A stretch of DNA of 64,000 nucleotides from SpSt-28 sp044343155 (GTDB lineage Archaea; Aenigmatarchaeota; Aenigmatarchaeia; CG10238-14; SpSt-28): assembly GCA_044343155.1 (NCBI GenBank), contig JAVZSS010000001.1, positions 13,901-77,900 of the forward strand, in the 5' to 3' direction. Within the stretch, counting starts at the first letter, position 1; each line of letters begins with the position of its first letter. Made by a program: the position numbers and the translations under genes. Shown here in pieces: positions 40,780-50,548 of the stretch. A model generated the notes under the pieces. It worked only from the letters and a program-made list of their open reading frames with translations. It was not told the origin of the DNA and made no database searches.

Positions 40780-41961
40780 TTAAGAAGTCAATAATTTTCT
40801 TATTATTATTAAAAATGTCATTGAAAATGTTTGAGAAAAAACTATGAAAAATGTCAAATATGTTAAAGAAATTTCGTAAAGATAACCAATTAATGAAGAA
40901 CCTATAAACAAAGATGCTCCTAAAATAAAAGAATAAATACCATATGCTATTCCTCTCTTTGAAATTGGAGAAACATCTGCAATGAAAGCTCTCATTATTG
41001 TTTCTTGCGTTCCAATAACGAAACCATAAAGTAAAATTGCTATTATTATCAGGAATTTTGACTCAGAAAAAATAAAAAATGGTATCAATATGCTTAAGGA
41101 TGGTATAATAAAAAGTAAATTTACTTTATAGACTTTTTTTACTCTATCATAAATTTTACCTATAAATGGCGCTATTAGTGCATCAGAAAGCATAGCTAAA
41201 GAATACAAAAATACTATTATGTAATCTGGAAATATTTTATTTAACTTAAAATGATAACCTAAAATAGCAAAATTTATGAAGCCCAAAAAAGTGAAAAAGG
41301 AAAACAAAGTATAAAACCAAAAAATTTTTGTTAATCTTTCTTTTTTTACATTTTTCGAAACTTCTATTTTAATGTTTCGAGAGTAAGAGTAAGCCAAAAA
41401 TAAAACAAAAATCAATATTATAAAGGGCAACGATAATATAGAGTAAGCAAATCTATAAATATTGATTTGGTTTTGAGAATAAACCAAAAACAAAAAACCT
41501 AATATAATTGGTCCTATTAAAGCTCCAACTTGATCTAACAGCTCTATTATACCAAAAGAAAATCCTATGTTTTTAGTTTTTTTAGTTAAAAAAGAAACAA
41601 TAGTATCTCTAGCTGGACCTCTAATAGCTTTTCCTATTCTTTCAAATAGAATAAATATAAAAGCTACCTGCCAGGTTTTAGCCAAAGCAAGTAGTGGAAT
41701 TGAAATTAAAAGAAAATAACCAAAAATTATGAAAAACCAATACTTTTTCGTTTTATCAGAAGCAAAACCGAATACGAATCTTAAAAAATTACTTAAAAGT
41801 TCTGTTAGTCCAGAAAAAAATCCTATAATAGAAGCTGAAGCGCCTAACAGAAGTAAATATTGGCCATTAATGCTTTTTGCACTCTCATAAATTAAATCTC
41901 CAAAAAGACTAACTAATCCAAACATTATTATAAGCAATTGAATTTTTTTTATTTTCTCCAT
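40780..41961 (-). CDS. Major facilitator superfamily transporter
   Basis: A 393-residue protein with about twelve membrane helices. The loop between helices 2 and 3 has the MFS signature GFASDKTKKYW, and helix 4 begins RIGKAIRGPARDTIVSF, typical of a sub-family of drug or small-molecule exporters found in prokaryotes. APFIGKIYDRVKK is the repeated motif in the second half. Substrate unknown. The gene is alone on its strand, divergent from the glycosylase gene with 34 bases between. Confidence 0.87.
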   Translation of the reverse strand: MEKIKKIQLLIIMFGLVSLFGDLIYESAKSINGQYLLLLGASASIIGFFSGLTELLSNFLRFVFGFASDKTKKYWFFIIFGYFLLISIPLLALAKTWQVAFIFILFERIGKAIRGPARDTIVSFLTKKTKNIGFSFGIIELLDQVGALIGPIILGFLFLVYSQNQINIYRFAYSILSLPFIILIFVLFLAYSYSRNIKIEVSKNVKKERLTKIFWFYTLFSFFTFLGFINFAILGYHFKLNKIFPDYIIVFLYSLAMLSDALIAPFIGKIYDRVKKVYKVNLLFIIPSLSILIPFFIFSESKFLIIIAILLYGFVIGTQETIMRAFIADVSPISKRGIAYGIYSFILGASLFIGSSLIGYLYEISLTYLTFFIVFSQTFSMTFLIIIRKLLTS

Positions 41962-41995
41962 CTATTTATTTTTTCTAATGTAATTTAAGATAAAA

Positions 41996-42433
41996 ATGAG
42001 ACTGTGGAGTATACATTCAAAATATTTGGACAGAATAGGTTTAATTGCTGAGTGGAGAGAAGGTCTACTGGCTCAAAAGGTTTTATTAGGTAAAACAAAA
42101 GGCTATAAAAATCATCCACAACTAATAAGATTCAAAAATTATGAAGATCCTGTGCTTGCTATAGGAACCTTTCTATTCCACGTTTATTTAGAGGGTAAAA
42201 GAAGGAATTTTAGTTTTGATAAATCTAAAATTGTTAAGTTTGATGAAAAACTAGAAAAAATAATACCCATAACTAAGGGTCAAATAGAATATGAGTTTAA
42301 ACTTTTAAGATATAAGATCAGTAAAAGAGAAGGAAGAATTATTAAAGAAGATGGAAAAATAGAAGTTAAGCCTATATTTTATGAAATAGATGGTCCTGTA
42401 GAAAGTTGGGAAAAAGTCAAAAATTATGTTTAA
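41996..42433 (+). CDS. Pyrimidine dimer DNA glycosylase (T4 endonuclease V-like)
   Basis: A 145-residue protein of the pyrimidine-dimer glycosylase/endonuclease V type. MRLWSIHSKYLDRIGLIAEW followed by REGLLAQKVLLGKTKGYKNHPQLIRF is the conserved block; the enzyme removes UV-induced dimers and nicks the strand. Compared with T4 endonuclease V the N-terminal active-site amine would come from the residue after Met. The gene lies between two transporters. Confidence 0.85.
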   Translation: MRLWSIHSKYLDRIGLIAEWREGLLAQKVLLGKTKGYKNHPQLIRFKNYEDPVLAIGTFLFHVYLEGKRRNFSFDKSKIVKFDEKLEKIIPITKGQIEYEFKLLRYKISKREGRIIKEDGKIEVKPIFYEIDGPVESWEKVKNYV

Positions 42434-42439
42434 TATAAT

Positions 42440-43168
42440 TTAAGCAACGAAGAAATTTCCCAACAAAAATATGAATAAAATGCCGATTATAAAAAATAAA
42501 GCTGTCATAATATTTTTACCTTTATTGTTTTGATTCAATCTAGGAATTAGATCGGAAGCAGAAATGTACAGAAAACCACCTGCAGCAAAAGGCAATATCA
42601 AAAATACATACTCCTTAGGAAATCCGAACCAGCCATACAATCCACCAATTATTGCACTAACTTGAGCTAAAAACTTTAATATCAACGCTTTTTTCTTACT
42701 GAATCCGCCATACAAAAGTGTTGCAAAACTTCCAAGCTCTTGTGGAATTTCGTGCAGTATTATTGCTAAAACTACAAATAATCCCAAATTAAAGTTTATT
42801 ATAAATGTTGCTGCTATGGTTAACCCATCTATAAAATTATGAACAAAATCTCCTATTAGTAAAAGGTAGCTAAAAGAATGAATTTTACACCTAATTTCAT
42901 GACAATGATGCCAATTTATTACTTTTTCTAAAAAGAAAAATGAAACAAAACCTATTAATAAAAGCGTAATTGCTTCTTTAGCCTCTATTTCTTCTAAACT
43001 TTCCAAAAACAAATGGTACAATCCTGCTGATAACAAAACACCTGCTGAAAAAGCAACTAAAGGTAAAATTATTTTTCTTAATAATCTATCATTTACTATA
43101 AATGAAAAAACGCCGATGAGACCTAGAAAACTAACTATAATCGTTGAAAATATTATCCAAACTAACAT
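42440..43168 (-). CDS. ZIP-family metal ion transporter
   Basis: A 242-residue protein with eight membrane helices. HNFIDGLTIAATF (helix 4) and HEIPQELGSFATLLYGGFS (helix 5) form the ZIP binuclear metal centre. It should carry Zn2+ or another divalent ion into the cytoplasm. The short His-containing loop (NWHHCHEIRCK) before helix 4 may sense metal. It is convergent with the glycosylase gene. Confidence 0.92.
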   Translation of the reverse strand: MLVWIIFSTIIVSFLGLIGVFSFIVNDRLLRKIILPLVAFSAGVLLSAGLYHLFLESLEEIEAKEAITLLLIGFVSFFFLEKVINWHHCHEIRCKIHSFSYLLLIGDFVHNFIDGLTIAATFIINFNLGLFVVLAIILHEIPQELGSFATLLYGGFSKKKALILKFLAQVSAIIGGLYGWFGFPKEYVFLILPFAAGGFLYISASDLIPRLNQNNKGKNIMTALFFIIGILFIFLLGNFFVA

Positions 43169-43321
43169 AGTTAGTAATTTGATTAATATGTTAAAAACAA
43201 CAAACGGTAAGAAATTGAAATCTCTGCTAATTTTAAAATAAAATACTTAATTGTTTTCACTACCCTTAAGTAATTAATATTTATATACTTTTCTTCCCAA
43301 TTATTAATAGGGGTGAAAACG

Positions 43322-43750
43322 ATGTACATAGAAAATATTCCAATTGAAAATAGAATAGGAACATATGTTGCAGGAATTGTAAGGCTGGCTTTAGAAGAAG
43401 ATGAATTACTTAAACATAACGAAAAAGAAGAAATAAACAATGCAATAAAACTATTATCTTACTTGGTAGGAGTAAACGACATGCTCCTAGAGCTATATAA
43501 TATAAATCCCTCAAAAGTTGATGAGTTCGTTAGAACTAATCGCGCTCAATATCTACTAATAGAGTTAATAGAAAAACGAACATATTCAGCTTTAGAAATG
43601 AATCCTTATAGTCCTCCAGATGTTAAACTACTAAACCATATTTTTCTTAACACTAAGGAGGACTTAGAAGGAATTTCAAATAAACTAAGAAACTTCCTAG
43701 AAGAATCTAAAAACGAACTTAAAAGATTACACCAAGAAATGTACATTTAA
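43322..43750 (+). CDS. Small helical protein, unknown
   Basis: A 142-residue acidic helical protein starting MYIENIPIENRIGTYVAGIV. The frame is open to a GTG at 43313, but GGGGTGA at 43311-43316 fits a ribosome site for the ATG at 43322. A TATA-like AATATTTATATAC lies about 40 bases upstream. The protein has no Cys, signal or membrane segment. Function unknown. Confidence 0.65.
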   Translation: MYIENIPIENRIGTYVAGIVRLALEEDELLKHNEKEEINNAIKLLSYLVGVNDMLLELYNINPSKVDEFVRTNRAQYLLIELIEKRTYSALEMNPYSPPDVKLLNHIFLNTKEDLEGISNKLRNFLEESKNELKRLHQEMYI

Positions 43751-43829
43751 ATATTTTTTTCTTTTTCTTTCATAATTTCTTAAAAATAGGAAAATTAGCT
43801 ACTGAAGACGATAACTACAATTTTTTAGA

Positions 43830-44399
43830 TCATATCTTTTCTTCTACTACTTCAGCTTCAAACTTATAAAATTCCGTACCTTCCTTAGTCCATTCATTAG
43901 GAGGTAATCCTGCTTTTATACATAAATGAGAAAGAAACTCTTCTTTTTTCGGAATATCATCCCAAACTTGAGGTAAAAACAAAGCAGATTTAGTACCTTT
44001 TTTTATTATTATACCATCTTTAAATGGTCTAATTTTTTCCAAAATTTCTTTATAATTTTTCCCTTCTATTTTTTCTGGCTTACTTAGTATAGAAACTTCA
44101 ACAAATATTTCTTTTAGTTCTTTTTCATCTAAAGGTGGGAATCTAGGGTCTCTAGTCGCTGATATAGCAGCTTCGATTATTCCCTCTATTAATGGTTTTG
44201 TTGGATATGGTAAACCTATACAGCCTCTTAAATAGCTCTGATTATTTACCTTCTTATATATTGTTACAAAAACTCCTCTTTTTTCATTTAATTCACTGGG
44301 ATATTCTCTGGGTTTTGAAATTATTCTATTTGCTTTTACATAAACTTCAATAGCTTTTTTTGCAAGATTTATAATGAACTTTTTGGTTTCCTCTTCCAT
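43830..44399 (-). CDS. AMMECR1 domain protein
   Basis: A 189-residue AMMECR1 family protein: RGVFVTIYKKV, the hallmark YLRGCIGLPYP, AISATRDPRFPPL, then EVSILSKPE and LFLPQVWDD. The family is universal in archaea and eukaryotes; function is unresolved, although the LRGCIG motif looks like an active or binding site. Its ATG shares a base with the stop of the upstream tRNA-binding-domain gene (TAATG), so the two are coupled. Confidence 0.93.
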   Translation of the reverse strand: MEEETKKFIINLAKKAIEVYVKANRIISKPREYPSELNEKRGVFVTIYKKVNNQSYLRGCIGLPYPTKPLIEGIIEAAISATRDPRFPPLDEKELKEIFVEVSILSKPEKIEGKNYKEILEKIRPFKDGIIIKKGTKSALFLPQVWDDIPKKEEFLSHLCIKAGLPPNEWTKEGTEFYKFEAEVVEEKI

Positions 44400-44722
44400 T
44401 ATTTAATTTTACTTCCTTCCTTTACATCTTTTATCGGTTGAAGTAAAGCTATATTCTTCTCATCTTCAGCAGCAAGAATCATACATTCCGACTCTATTCC
44501 CATAATTTTTCTTCTCTCTAAATTTGTAACAAAAATAAATTTTTTCTCAACTAATTCTTCTGGTTTATATTGTTGTTTTATTCCAGCTACAGCTATCCTT
44601 TTTTCATTTCCAAAATCAACAATTAACTTATATAATTTGTTAGAGTTTGGAATTTCTTCTACTTTAATAACTTTCCCAACTTTCATTTCAATTTTTGAAA
44701 AATCCTCATAACTTACAGTCAT
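44399..44722 (-). CDS. Stand-alone tRNA-binding (EMAPII/MetRS-beta) OB-fold protein
   Basis: A 107-residue OB-fold of the tRNA-binding domain family: FSKIEMKVGKVIKVEEIPNS, KLIVDFGNEKRIAVAGIKQQY, KFIFVTNLERRKIMGIESE and ECMILAAE. Such domains form the separate beta subunit of archaeal methionyl-tRNA synthetase or act alone like CsaA. The catalytic subunit is not in the window, so MetRS-beta is the likelier but unproven reading. Confidence 0.88.
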   Translation of the reverse strand: MTVSYEDFSKIEMKVGKVIKVEEIPNSNKLYKLIVDFGNEKRIAVAGIKQQYKPEELVEKKFIFVTNLERRKIMGIESECMILAAEDEKNIALLQPIKDVKEGSKIK

Positions 44723-44758
44723 TCTAAAAAATTAAAAAGAGAGAATAAAAATTTTATA

Positions 44759-45022
44759 CTACTTTTTTCTCCTAGATTTTCTTTCTTTTTCCTCTATTTC
44801 TTTTTCTTCTTTTTGAAGTTCTTTTTCAATTTTCCACTCATCCCATTCTAGCCAAACTATCAAAACTCCTAATAGAAGAACAAACAATGGTAAAGCTCCA
44901 TTTATTACTGTTAATACGTCTTTTAAAGCTGGTGCTAAAATTCCTGGAATTCCTGCAAAAATATAGTATATACTTGCTAGAATCAATATTACTCCTATTA
45001 AAGCTTTTGCTAATGGATGCAT
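44759..45022 (-). CDS. Small membrane protein with charged C-terminus
   Basis: An 87-residue protein with two membrane helices (AKALIGVILILASIYYIFAG and NGALPLFVLLLGVLIVWLEW) and a highly charged cytoplasmic tail of Glu/Lys repeats. No family recognised. It lies upstream of the tRNA-binding-domain gene on the same strand (36 bases) and is divergent from rpl15e. Confidence 0.6.
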   Translation of the reverse strand: MHPLAKALIGVILILASIYYIFAGIPGILAPALKDVLTVINGALPLFVLLLGVLIVWLEWDEWKIEKELQKEEKEIEEKERKSRRKK

Positions 45023-45083
45023 ACTATCACTAAAAATAATTTCGAATTAAAACATTTAAATCTAAAGAAACAATTGGTTTTTT

Positions 45084-45620
45084 ATGATAAACTTATATAA
45101 GGCCTTAGCAAATCTCTGGAAAATTAGATTTAAAAAGGATGAATTAGAAAATTTAGTAAAAAAAAGGCTCGAAGAATGGAGAAAACAACCAGCTGTTATT
45201 AGAATTGAAAAACCTACTAGATTGGATAGAGCCAGAGCTTTGGGTTACAAAGCTAAACAAGGATTTATAATTGCTAGAGTTAGGGTTAGAAAAGGAGGAA
45301 AGCCAAGGAGATTATATGAAAGATCTGGTGGTAGAAAGCCTTCTTCTGCAGGCTTACTTAAATTTACAGCAAGAAAATCCGACAGATGGATAGCAGAAGA
45401 AAGGGCAGCGAGAAAGTTTCCCAATTTAGAAGTATTAAATTCTTACTATGTTGGTGAAGATGGAATGTATAAATGGTTTGAAGTAATACTAGTTGATCCT
45501 CATCATCCCAATATTCAAAATGATCCAAAAATAAACTGGATTTGCTCTCCGAAAAATAGAAGAAGAGTTTTCAGAGGTTTAACTAGTGCTGGAAAAAAAT
45601 CGAGAGGATTAAAGTCATAA
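45084..45620 (+). CDS. rpl15e: Ribosomal protein L15e (eL15)
   Basis: A 178-residue protein, very basic. INLYKALANLWKI, then RIEKPTRLDRARALGYKAKQ followed by GFIIARVRVRKGG, RRPSG-type GGRKPSSAGLLKF, and EVILVDPHHPNIQNDPKINW match the family along its whole length. It binds 23S rRNA. Next downstream after the amino acid permease is the RNase P subunit gene, often close to L15e in archaea. Confidence 0.96.
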   Translation: MINLYKALANLWKIRFKKDELENLVKKRLEEWRKQPAVIRIEKPTRLDRARALGYKAKQGFIIARVRVRKGGKPRRLYERSGGRKPSSAGLLKFTARKSDRWIAEERAARKFPNLEVLNSYYVGEDGMYKWFEVILVDPHHPNIQNDPKINWICSPKNRRRVFRGLTSAGKKSRGLKS

Positions 45621-45644
45621 ATTTAGAAAATTTAAACTATTTCT

Positions 45645-46928
45645 ATGACCAAATTAGAAAAAAAATTTGATATTCCACAACTAATATTTTTGGGAATAGC
45701 AAACATAATTGGAGCTGGAATATATGTAGTTGGTGGTATAGCGGCTGGAATTGCTGGCCCATCTGTAATAATTTCTTTTATAATAGCTGGAATTATAGCA
45801 ACTCTAACCGCTCTTGTTATTGCAGAATTATCCTCTGCTATAACAGACATTGGAGAATCTTATACATATTCAAAAAAAGCCTTTGGAAATTATATTGGGT
45901 TTATTGTTGGTTTTATCAGATTTTTAAGCTCAGTTTTTTCCACAACCTCGGTATCAATGGGGTTTTCAGCATACTTAATAATATTCTTTTTTCCAAACTA
46001 CAATTTTCCTATCTTTCTATATTTACTTTCAACTTTAGTAATAATAATTTCATCTGTACTAAATATCTTAGGAATATCTAAAATGATTAAATTCGCCACA
46101 TTTCTAACTATCTTTAAAATATTCGCCCTTTCATTTTTTATAACTTTAGGAATACATTACTCATTAAAAAATTTCGACATACAAAAACTGATTCCTCCAT
46201 TTCCAAATGGTTTTAAAGCTACTTTAGAGGCAGCTAGTTTAGTTTTTTTTGCTTACATAGGTTTTCAAACTATTGCTTTGGCTTCTGAAGAAACAAAAAA
46301 TCCAAAGAAAAACATACCTTTAGCTATTTTTTTCACCATGCTATTTTGCTCAATATTTTATACTCTTATATCTTTAATTCAGATTACCACAGTATATTGG
46401 TATGAATTAAAAAATGTTGAGTATTCTTTGCTTTATATTACAAGAAAAATAACAGAAAATTATATAGTAAATCTTTTGATAACATCCTCTGCCTTGGCTG
46501 CAATGCTTTCAGTTTTATTGACAACTGTATACTCTAGCTCAAGAATTGCTTATGCTCTTGCAAAAGATGGTTTTCTTCCCAGTTTTCTCAAAAAAATAGA
46601 TAAAAAATATAAAACTCCTATATACTCTATTATAATTTCTTGTTTCTTGAGTACTCTTCTTTTACTAATAAAAAATCTATCCACATTAATTTCATTTGTA
46701 AGCTTTGGCTATCTAACGATATTTCTAATTACACATTTAAGCTTGATAAAACTGAAGAAAAAAATAAAACCAAAATTTGAACTACCATTTCATCCATTCA
46801 TACCAATAATTTCTATATTTTTTATAATTGTTTTAATAGCATTCCTAGAAAACACTGCCAAACTATTAGGGATTTGTTTTATTTTAATAGGAAGTTTAAT
46901 TTATCTTTTCTTAACAAAAAGAAAATAG
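45645..46928 (+). CDS. APC-superfamily amino acid permease
   Basis: A 427-residue protein with twelve predicted helices. IANIIGAGIYVVGGIAAGIAG in helix 1 is the unwound substrate-binding segment (GAGIF/Y), and FFAYIGFQTIALASEETKNP in helix 6 is the second family signature. A likely cation-coupled amino acid importer or exchanger; specificity cannot be read. It starts 24 bases after L15e and ends 6 before the RNase P gene. Confidence 0.9.
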   Translation: MTKLEKKFDIPQLIFLGIANIIGAGIYVVGGIAAGIAGPSVIISFIIAGIIATLTALVIAELSSAITDIGESYTYSKKAFGNYIGFIVGFIRFLSSVFSTTSVSMGFSAYLIIFFFPNYNFPIFLYLLSTLVIIISSVLNILGISKMIKFATFLTIFKIFALSFFITLGIHYSLKNFDIQKLIPPFPNGFKATLEAASLVFFAYIGFQTIALASEETKNPKKNIPLAIFFTMLFCSIFYTLISLIQITTVYWYELKNVEYSLLYITRKITENYIVNLLITSSALAAMLSVLLTTVYSSSRIAYALAKDGFLPSFLKKIDKKYKTPIYSIIISCFLSTLLLLIKNLSTLISFVSFGYLTIFLITHLSLIKLKKKIKPKFELPFHPFIPIISIFFIIVLIAFLENTAKLLGICFILIGSLIYLFLTKRK

Positions 46929-46934
46929 AAATTT

Positions 46935-47645
46935 ATGTATGACTTGCATGTACACAGCACTTTTAGTGGTGGTGAATCTACACTAGAAGAAATAGTAAAA
47001 ACTGCTAAAGAACTAGGCTATAAAGGAATTGGTTTTATATCCTATTTACTCAAAAAGGAAGAGGAAAATATATTGATTGCTGAAATAAAAAGAGTTTCGT
47101 CTCAATTTAATTTCGAAATATTTTTTGGTTATGAAGCAACAAATAGAAAGGAAGTTTTTCACCTATTGAAAAGAAGAAAAGAAATAGATTTGATTTTAGT
47201 TAGAGGCGGAAAAATAGAAATGAATAGAGTAGCTGTAGAAAACAGAGGAATAGATATTTTGACGCATCCGGATTTTGAAAGGAAAGATTGTGGAGTAAAT
47301 CATGTTATAGCAAAATTTGCAAAAGAAAACGAAGTTGCAATTGAAATTAACTTTAGAGAAGTTTTAAATTCTGAAAAAGTTAAAAGATCACAAGTTCTAA
47401 AAAATCATAATCAAATAATAAACTTGTACAAAAAATTTAAATTTCCCTTAACTATTTCTTCTGGATCTCTATCTCATTGGCAAATAAAAGATCCAAAAGT
47501 TCTAATTTCTTACTTGGTAACACTTGGTTTGGAAATTCATGAAGCAAAAAAAATTTTGAAAGAATATCCTAAAAAGATTATAGAAAGGTCAAAAGAATGG
47601 AAAGATGAAAAATGGATTATGAGGGGGGTTAAATTACTAGATTAA
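46935..47645 (+). CDS. rnp3: RNase P protein component 3 (Rpp30)
   Basis: A 236-residue TIM-barrel protein of the PHP-like Rpp30 family. MYDLHVHSTFSGG, GYKGIGFISY, FGYEATN, GIDILTHPDFERKD and LTISSGSLSHWQIKDP are family blocks. It forms part of the archaeal RNase P holoenzyme that trims tRNA 5' leaders. It closes the L15e-permease unit. Confidence 0.93.
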   Translation: MYDLHVHSTFSGGESTLEEIVKTAKELGYKGIGFISYLLKKEEENILIAEIKRVSSQFNFEIFFGYEATNRKEVFHLLKRRKEIDLILVRGGKIEMNRVAVENRGIDILTHPDFERKDCGVNHVIAKFAKENEVAIEINFREVLNSEKVKRSQVLKNHNQIINLYKKFKFPLTISSGSLSHWQIKDPKVLISYLVTLGLEIHEAKKILKEYPKKIIERSKEWKDEKWIMRGVKLLD

Positions 47646-47867
47646 CTATGTTCTAACGACTTTTTTTCCACCCTCCCAACTTTCCCATTCTATCCATTCG
47701 TCTGGAGCTAAAACTACATTATGAACCCATTCGTATGTTGCATAACCTGTACTAGTATCGGATTTTGCAAAGCATATTCTATCAATTACGTTTGCATGTT
47801 CTCTACATACTGCTTTTCCGCCTATAGAAACAGCAACAGCATCTTTACCACAAAACCAACACTTCAT
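47646..47867 (-). CDS. Small zinc-binding protein
   Basis: A 73-residue protein. CWFCGKDAVAVSIGGKAVCREH has a Cys-x-x-Cys plus Cys-x-x-His set, which makes a compact zinc hairpin; a Trp-rich tail (EWVHNVVLAPDEWIEWESWE) follows. Function unknown. It is the last gene of a three-gene leftward unit; its ATG overlaps the stop of the membrane protein gene upstream (ATGA). Confidence 0.65.
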   Translation of the reverse strand: MKCWFCGKDAVAVSIGGKAVCREHANVIDRICFAKSDTSTGYATYEWVHNVVLAPDEWIEWESWEGGKKVVRT

Positions 47868-48085
47868 TTTTTCACCTCCATTAAAAGCAAATATGGTATT
47901 TGTTTATAAGAAACAAAAAACAAAACAAAGATGATTATAACAAAAAGGAGAATAGTCGATATTAAATCAAAAGGAGAAACCTTTTGATTTGAGTATGCAT
48001 AATACATTTGAACAGATAGTAATAAGAAAATTATCAAAACGAACCATGCAACCCACTTTGGTAAAATAATCTTTTTTAGCTTCAC
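47864..48085 (-). CDS. Small two-helix membrane protein
   Basis: A 73-residue protein with two hydrophobic helices (VAWFVLIIFLLLSVQMYYAY and LISTILLFVIIIFVLFFV) and basic ends. The GTG start overlaps the glycosyltransferase stop (GTGA), and GGTG near its end serves the next gene. Unknown function, probably linked to the neighbouring glycosyltransferase by co-translation. Confidence 0.6.
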   Translation of the reverse strand: MKLKKIILPKWVAWFVLIIFLLLSVQMYYAYSNQKVSPFDLISTILLFVIIIFVLFFVSYKQIPYLLLMEVKK

Positions 48086-49251
48086 ACAATTTCACCATAT
48101 ACTTGCTCAGTTTTTTTAGCGATTTCATCCCAATTGAAAACTGTTTCGGCAGCGTATCTTCCTTTTTCACCCATCCATCTTGCATGCTCCAAATTTCTTA
48201 AAATTTCTTTAATACCCCACGCTATTGAGTTTGGAGCTTGATAGACTCTATATCCCGTTACATTATGCCATATTAGTTCGCCTGCACCTGTTCCATGAGT
48301 AGCTATAACTGGCTTTTTACAAGCCCACGCCTCTAAAACTACAATTCCAAATGGCTCATTTCTACTTGGAACAACAACAACTTCACTAGCTTTAATAATC
48401 TTAGTTTTCCAATCATTAGGAATATATCCAGTAAATCTAACTGCATGCCATAAATTCAATTCAGAAACTCTTTTTTCTAGTTGATGTTTCATATATCCAT
48501 CCCCAATAAATACAAATTTCGCATTTGGAAAATCTTTCAAAACGTCTGGTATAGCTTCAACTAATAGATCTGGACCTTTTTGATAAGTCATTCTACCAAC
48601 AAAAACTATAAGTGGGTCATAAACACCAAAACCAAAATGTTTCTTTACATCATTCCATGCATCTATTTCTCCATCAAATTTATGTGCCCAAATTCCATTT
48701 GGAACAATTCTAATTTTCCAATCTGGAACTCTATATAACCTCATAACCTCATCTTTCATAACATTAGAACAAACTATAAGTCTATCTGCTATATATGTCC
48801 CATACCACTCTAAATTTGCTATATCTTGGGCATAACCGCCATTTAAATTATTACCATCCCTTCCATATTGGGTTGAGTGAAGAGTAAAAACTATCTTTCT
48901 TCCTCTAGCTTTTTTTATTTCATCTAGTGCCATAACTACATGCCAATCATGACCATGAACAATATCAAACTTTCCTATATAATTTTCTGTTTCAAAAAAA
49001 TAGTAAGCCATTGATTTACACATATTATTACTCATTTCATATATAAAGTTTCTATCGAAATTAAAAGGGCATCTATGATAATGTACTCCATCAATATTTT
49101 GATATAAACTCTGATTGTTTCCTATTCTTGTAAAAACATGGACTTCATGACCTAATCTTTGTAACGCAGCAGCCAATTCCGTAACATGAACTGCTAAACC
49201 TCCACAAGCAATAGAATGTAAGGATTCCCAACTAAAAAAAGCGATTCTCAT
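48082..49251 (-). CDS. GT4-family glycosyltransferase (glycogen synthase-like)
   Basis: A 389-residue GT-B enzyme. FSWESLHSIACGGLAVHVTE is the glycine-rich acceptor-side loop, VHGHDWHVVMA and FTLHSTQYG are in the N-domain, and VFVGRMTYQKGPDLLVEA and SRNEPFGIVVLEAWACKKPV carry the E-x7-E nucleotide-sugar signature. The length and start fit archaeal glycogen synthase-like enzymes. Next to a GH57 protein, it may build alpha-glucan, but other acceptors are possible. Confidence 0.88.
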   Translation of the reverse strand: MRIAFFSWESLHSIACGGLAVHVTELAAALQRLGHEVHVFTRIGNNQSLYQNIDGVHYHRCPFNFDRNFIYEMSNNMCKSMAYYFFETENYIGKFDIVHGHDWHVVMALDEIKKARGRKIVFTLHSTQYGRDGNNLNGGYAQDIANLEWYGTYIADRLIVCSNVMKDEVMRLYRVPDWKIRIVPNGIWAHKFDGEIDAWNDVKKHFGFGVYDPLIVFVGRMTYQKGPDLLVEAIPDVLKDFPNAKFVFIGDGYMKHQLEKRVSELNLWHAVRFTGYIPNDWKTKIIKASEVVVVPSRNEPFGIVVLEAWACKKPVIATHGTGAGELIWHNVTGYRVYQAPNSIAWGIKEILRNLEHARWMGEKGRYAAETVFNWDEIAKKTEQVYGEIV

Positions 49252-49305
49252 TTTTTAAATTAAACAACGTATTTAAATATTTTCGAAAAAATTTTTAAGT
49301 ATTTC

Positions 49306-50511
49306 TCAACTGTAGCTTTGAGTAATTTTTTCTTTAATTTTCTTAATTACCTTTCTTCCTTGATCAAACCAATAATCTGTACCCCAATATACATAGCAAC
49401 TTGTTTCTGCAATCAGTAAAAGTTTAATCAATTCTTCATCTTTGGTCTCATTAACGATTTTACTTATTTCATCTATTTCTTTAGCAATACTAGCTCTTTT
49501 TTCTCCCCACATCCATCTTTCATGTCCAACTATCCAAGAAGCCCCAACCAATTTTAATTCTACATTTTCCAATTTTTCATCTTTATAATAATTTTCCAAA
49601 AAATCCGAAACAAGAATAGAAGATACTTTTCCGTCTTTAAACCTAGTGAAAAACTCTGTATAAGTTTCTGGGAAAAATTGATTCATCATAACATTTCCGT
49701 TTTCTCCATCACTTGCTGTTATAATTAAAGCCGGTTTATTTCCACCTAAAATTTCTTTAGCTTTTCTACATTGCTGATAAATATAGCTAGCAGACATTCC
49801 TGCTTGTTGATCTAAAAAATAATATGGTGCAGAAAAAAAGACAATAATTTCTTGCCCACTTATAGAAATCTTATAAGGCTTAGAAAAGTATCTTACTCTC
49901 TCTTCAAAACCCAATCTTTCATAATTTGCTAAAGAAAAAATTGGTAATATAATCCACTCATAACCAAAATCTCTAAGAATTTTTATTAACTTTGCTAGCT
50001 TATCTCCATAAGATGGAACTCCCATTTCTGGCAACCAAAATCCTTTAACATTTTTAAGATGACCTTTTCCAAAAATAGAGGAAAAAACATTTTGCCATTC
50101 TCTAACTTGCCATTCCCAATCTCTTTCTGGAGTTACAGGAAAATAACAATGAGAATATGCAGTACCTGCAAACTCTATACTATTCGGAAATATTTTCATT
50201 ATTCTTTTATAATATTCAATTATGTTTCCTATTTTTTCACCATGAACTTCTATATTTTCTAGAAATTTGGATAAACTATTTAAAGATTCTAGAAGAATTC
50301 CGGAGAAATCCAACATAATTTTTGGTTCATATTTTTTCAACTTTTCAATATAAGTTGCAGGATTTTTGTATGCTCTAGCAATCAACTTTCCATCCCAACT
50401 CTCTTTTGAATCTCTTGACAAAATCATCTTTTTCAAATTACTTTCAAGAATATCATCAATCCAAATTAAAGGTTGATGCATGTGTAGCCATGGAGTCCAA
50501 AAAGCTTCCAT
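49306..50511 (-). CDS. GH57-type glycoside hydrolase or glucanotransferase
   Basis: A 401-residue family 57 protein. LHMHQPLIWIDD is the family His motif; KGFWLPEMGVPSYGD holds the catalytic Glu, and IITASDGENGN the region of the second acid residue. The sequence differs from the GH57 protein at 34504, so the substrates likely differ (debranching, branching or 4-alpha-glucanotransferase). No signal peptide. Lies 54 bases upstream of the glycosyltransferase on the same strand. Confidence 0.85.
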   Translation of the reverse strand: MEAFWTPWLHMHQPLIWIDDILESNLKKMILSRDSKESWDGKLIARAYKNPATYIEKLKKYEPKIMLDFSGILLESLNSLSKFLENIEVHGEKIGNIIEYYKRIMKIFPNSIEFAGTAYSHCYFPVTPERDWEWQVREWQNVFSSIFGKGHLKNVKGFWLPEMGVPSYGDKLAKLIKILRDFGYEWIILPIFSLANYERLGFEERVRYFSKPYKISISGQEIIVFFSAPYYFLDQQAGMSASYIYQQCRKAKEILGGNKPALIITASDGENGNVMMNQFFPETYTEFFTRFKDGKVSSILVSDFLENYYKDEKLENVELKLVGASWIVGHERWMWGEKRASIAKEIDEISKIVNETKDEELIKLLLIAETSCYVYWGTDYWFDQGRKVIKKIKEKITQSYS

Positions 50512-50548
50512 ATGAAAGATTAAAAATAAAAAATTAATTTGAAATTTT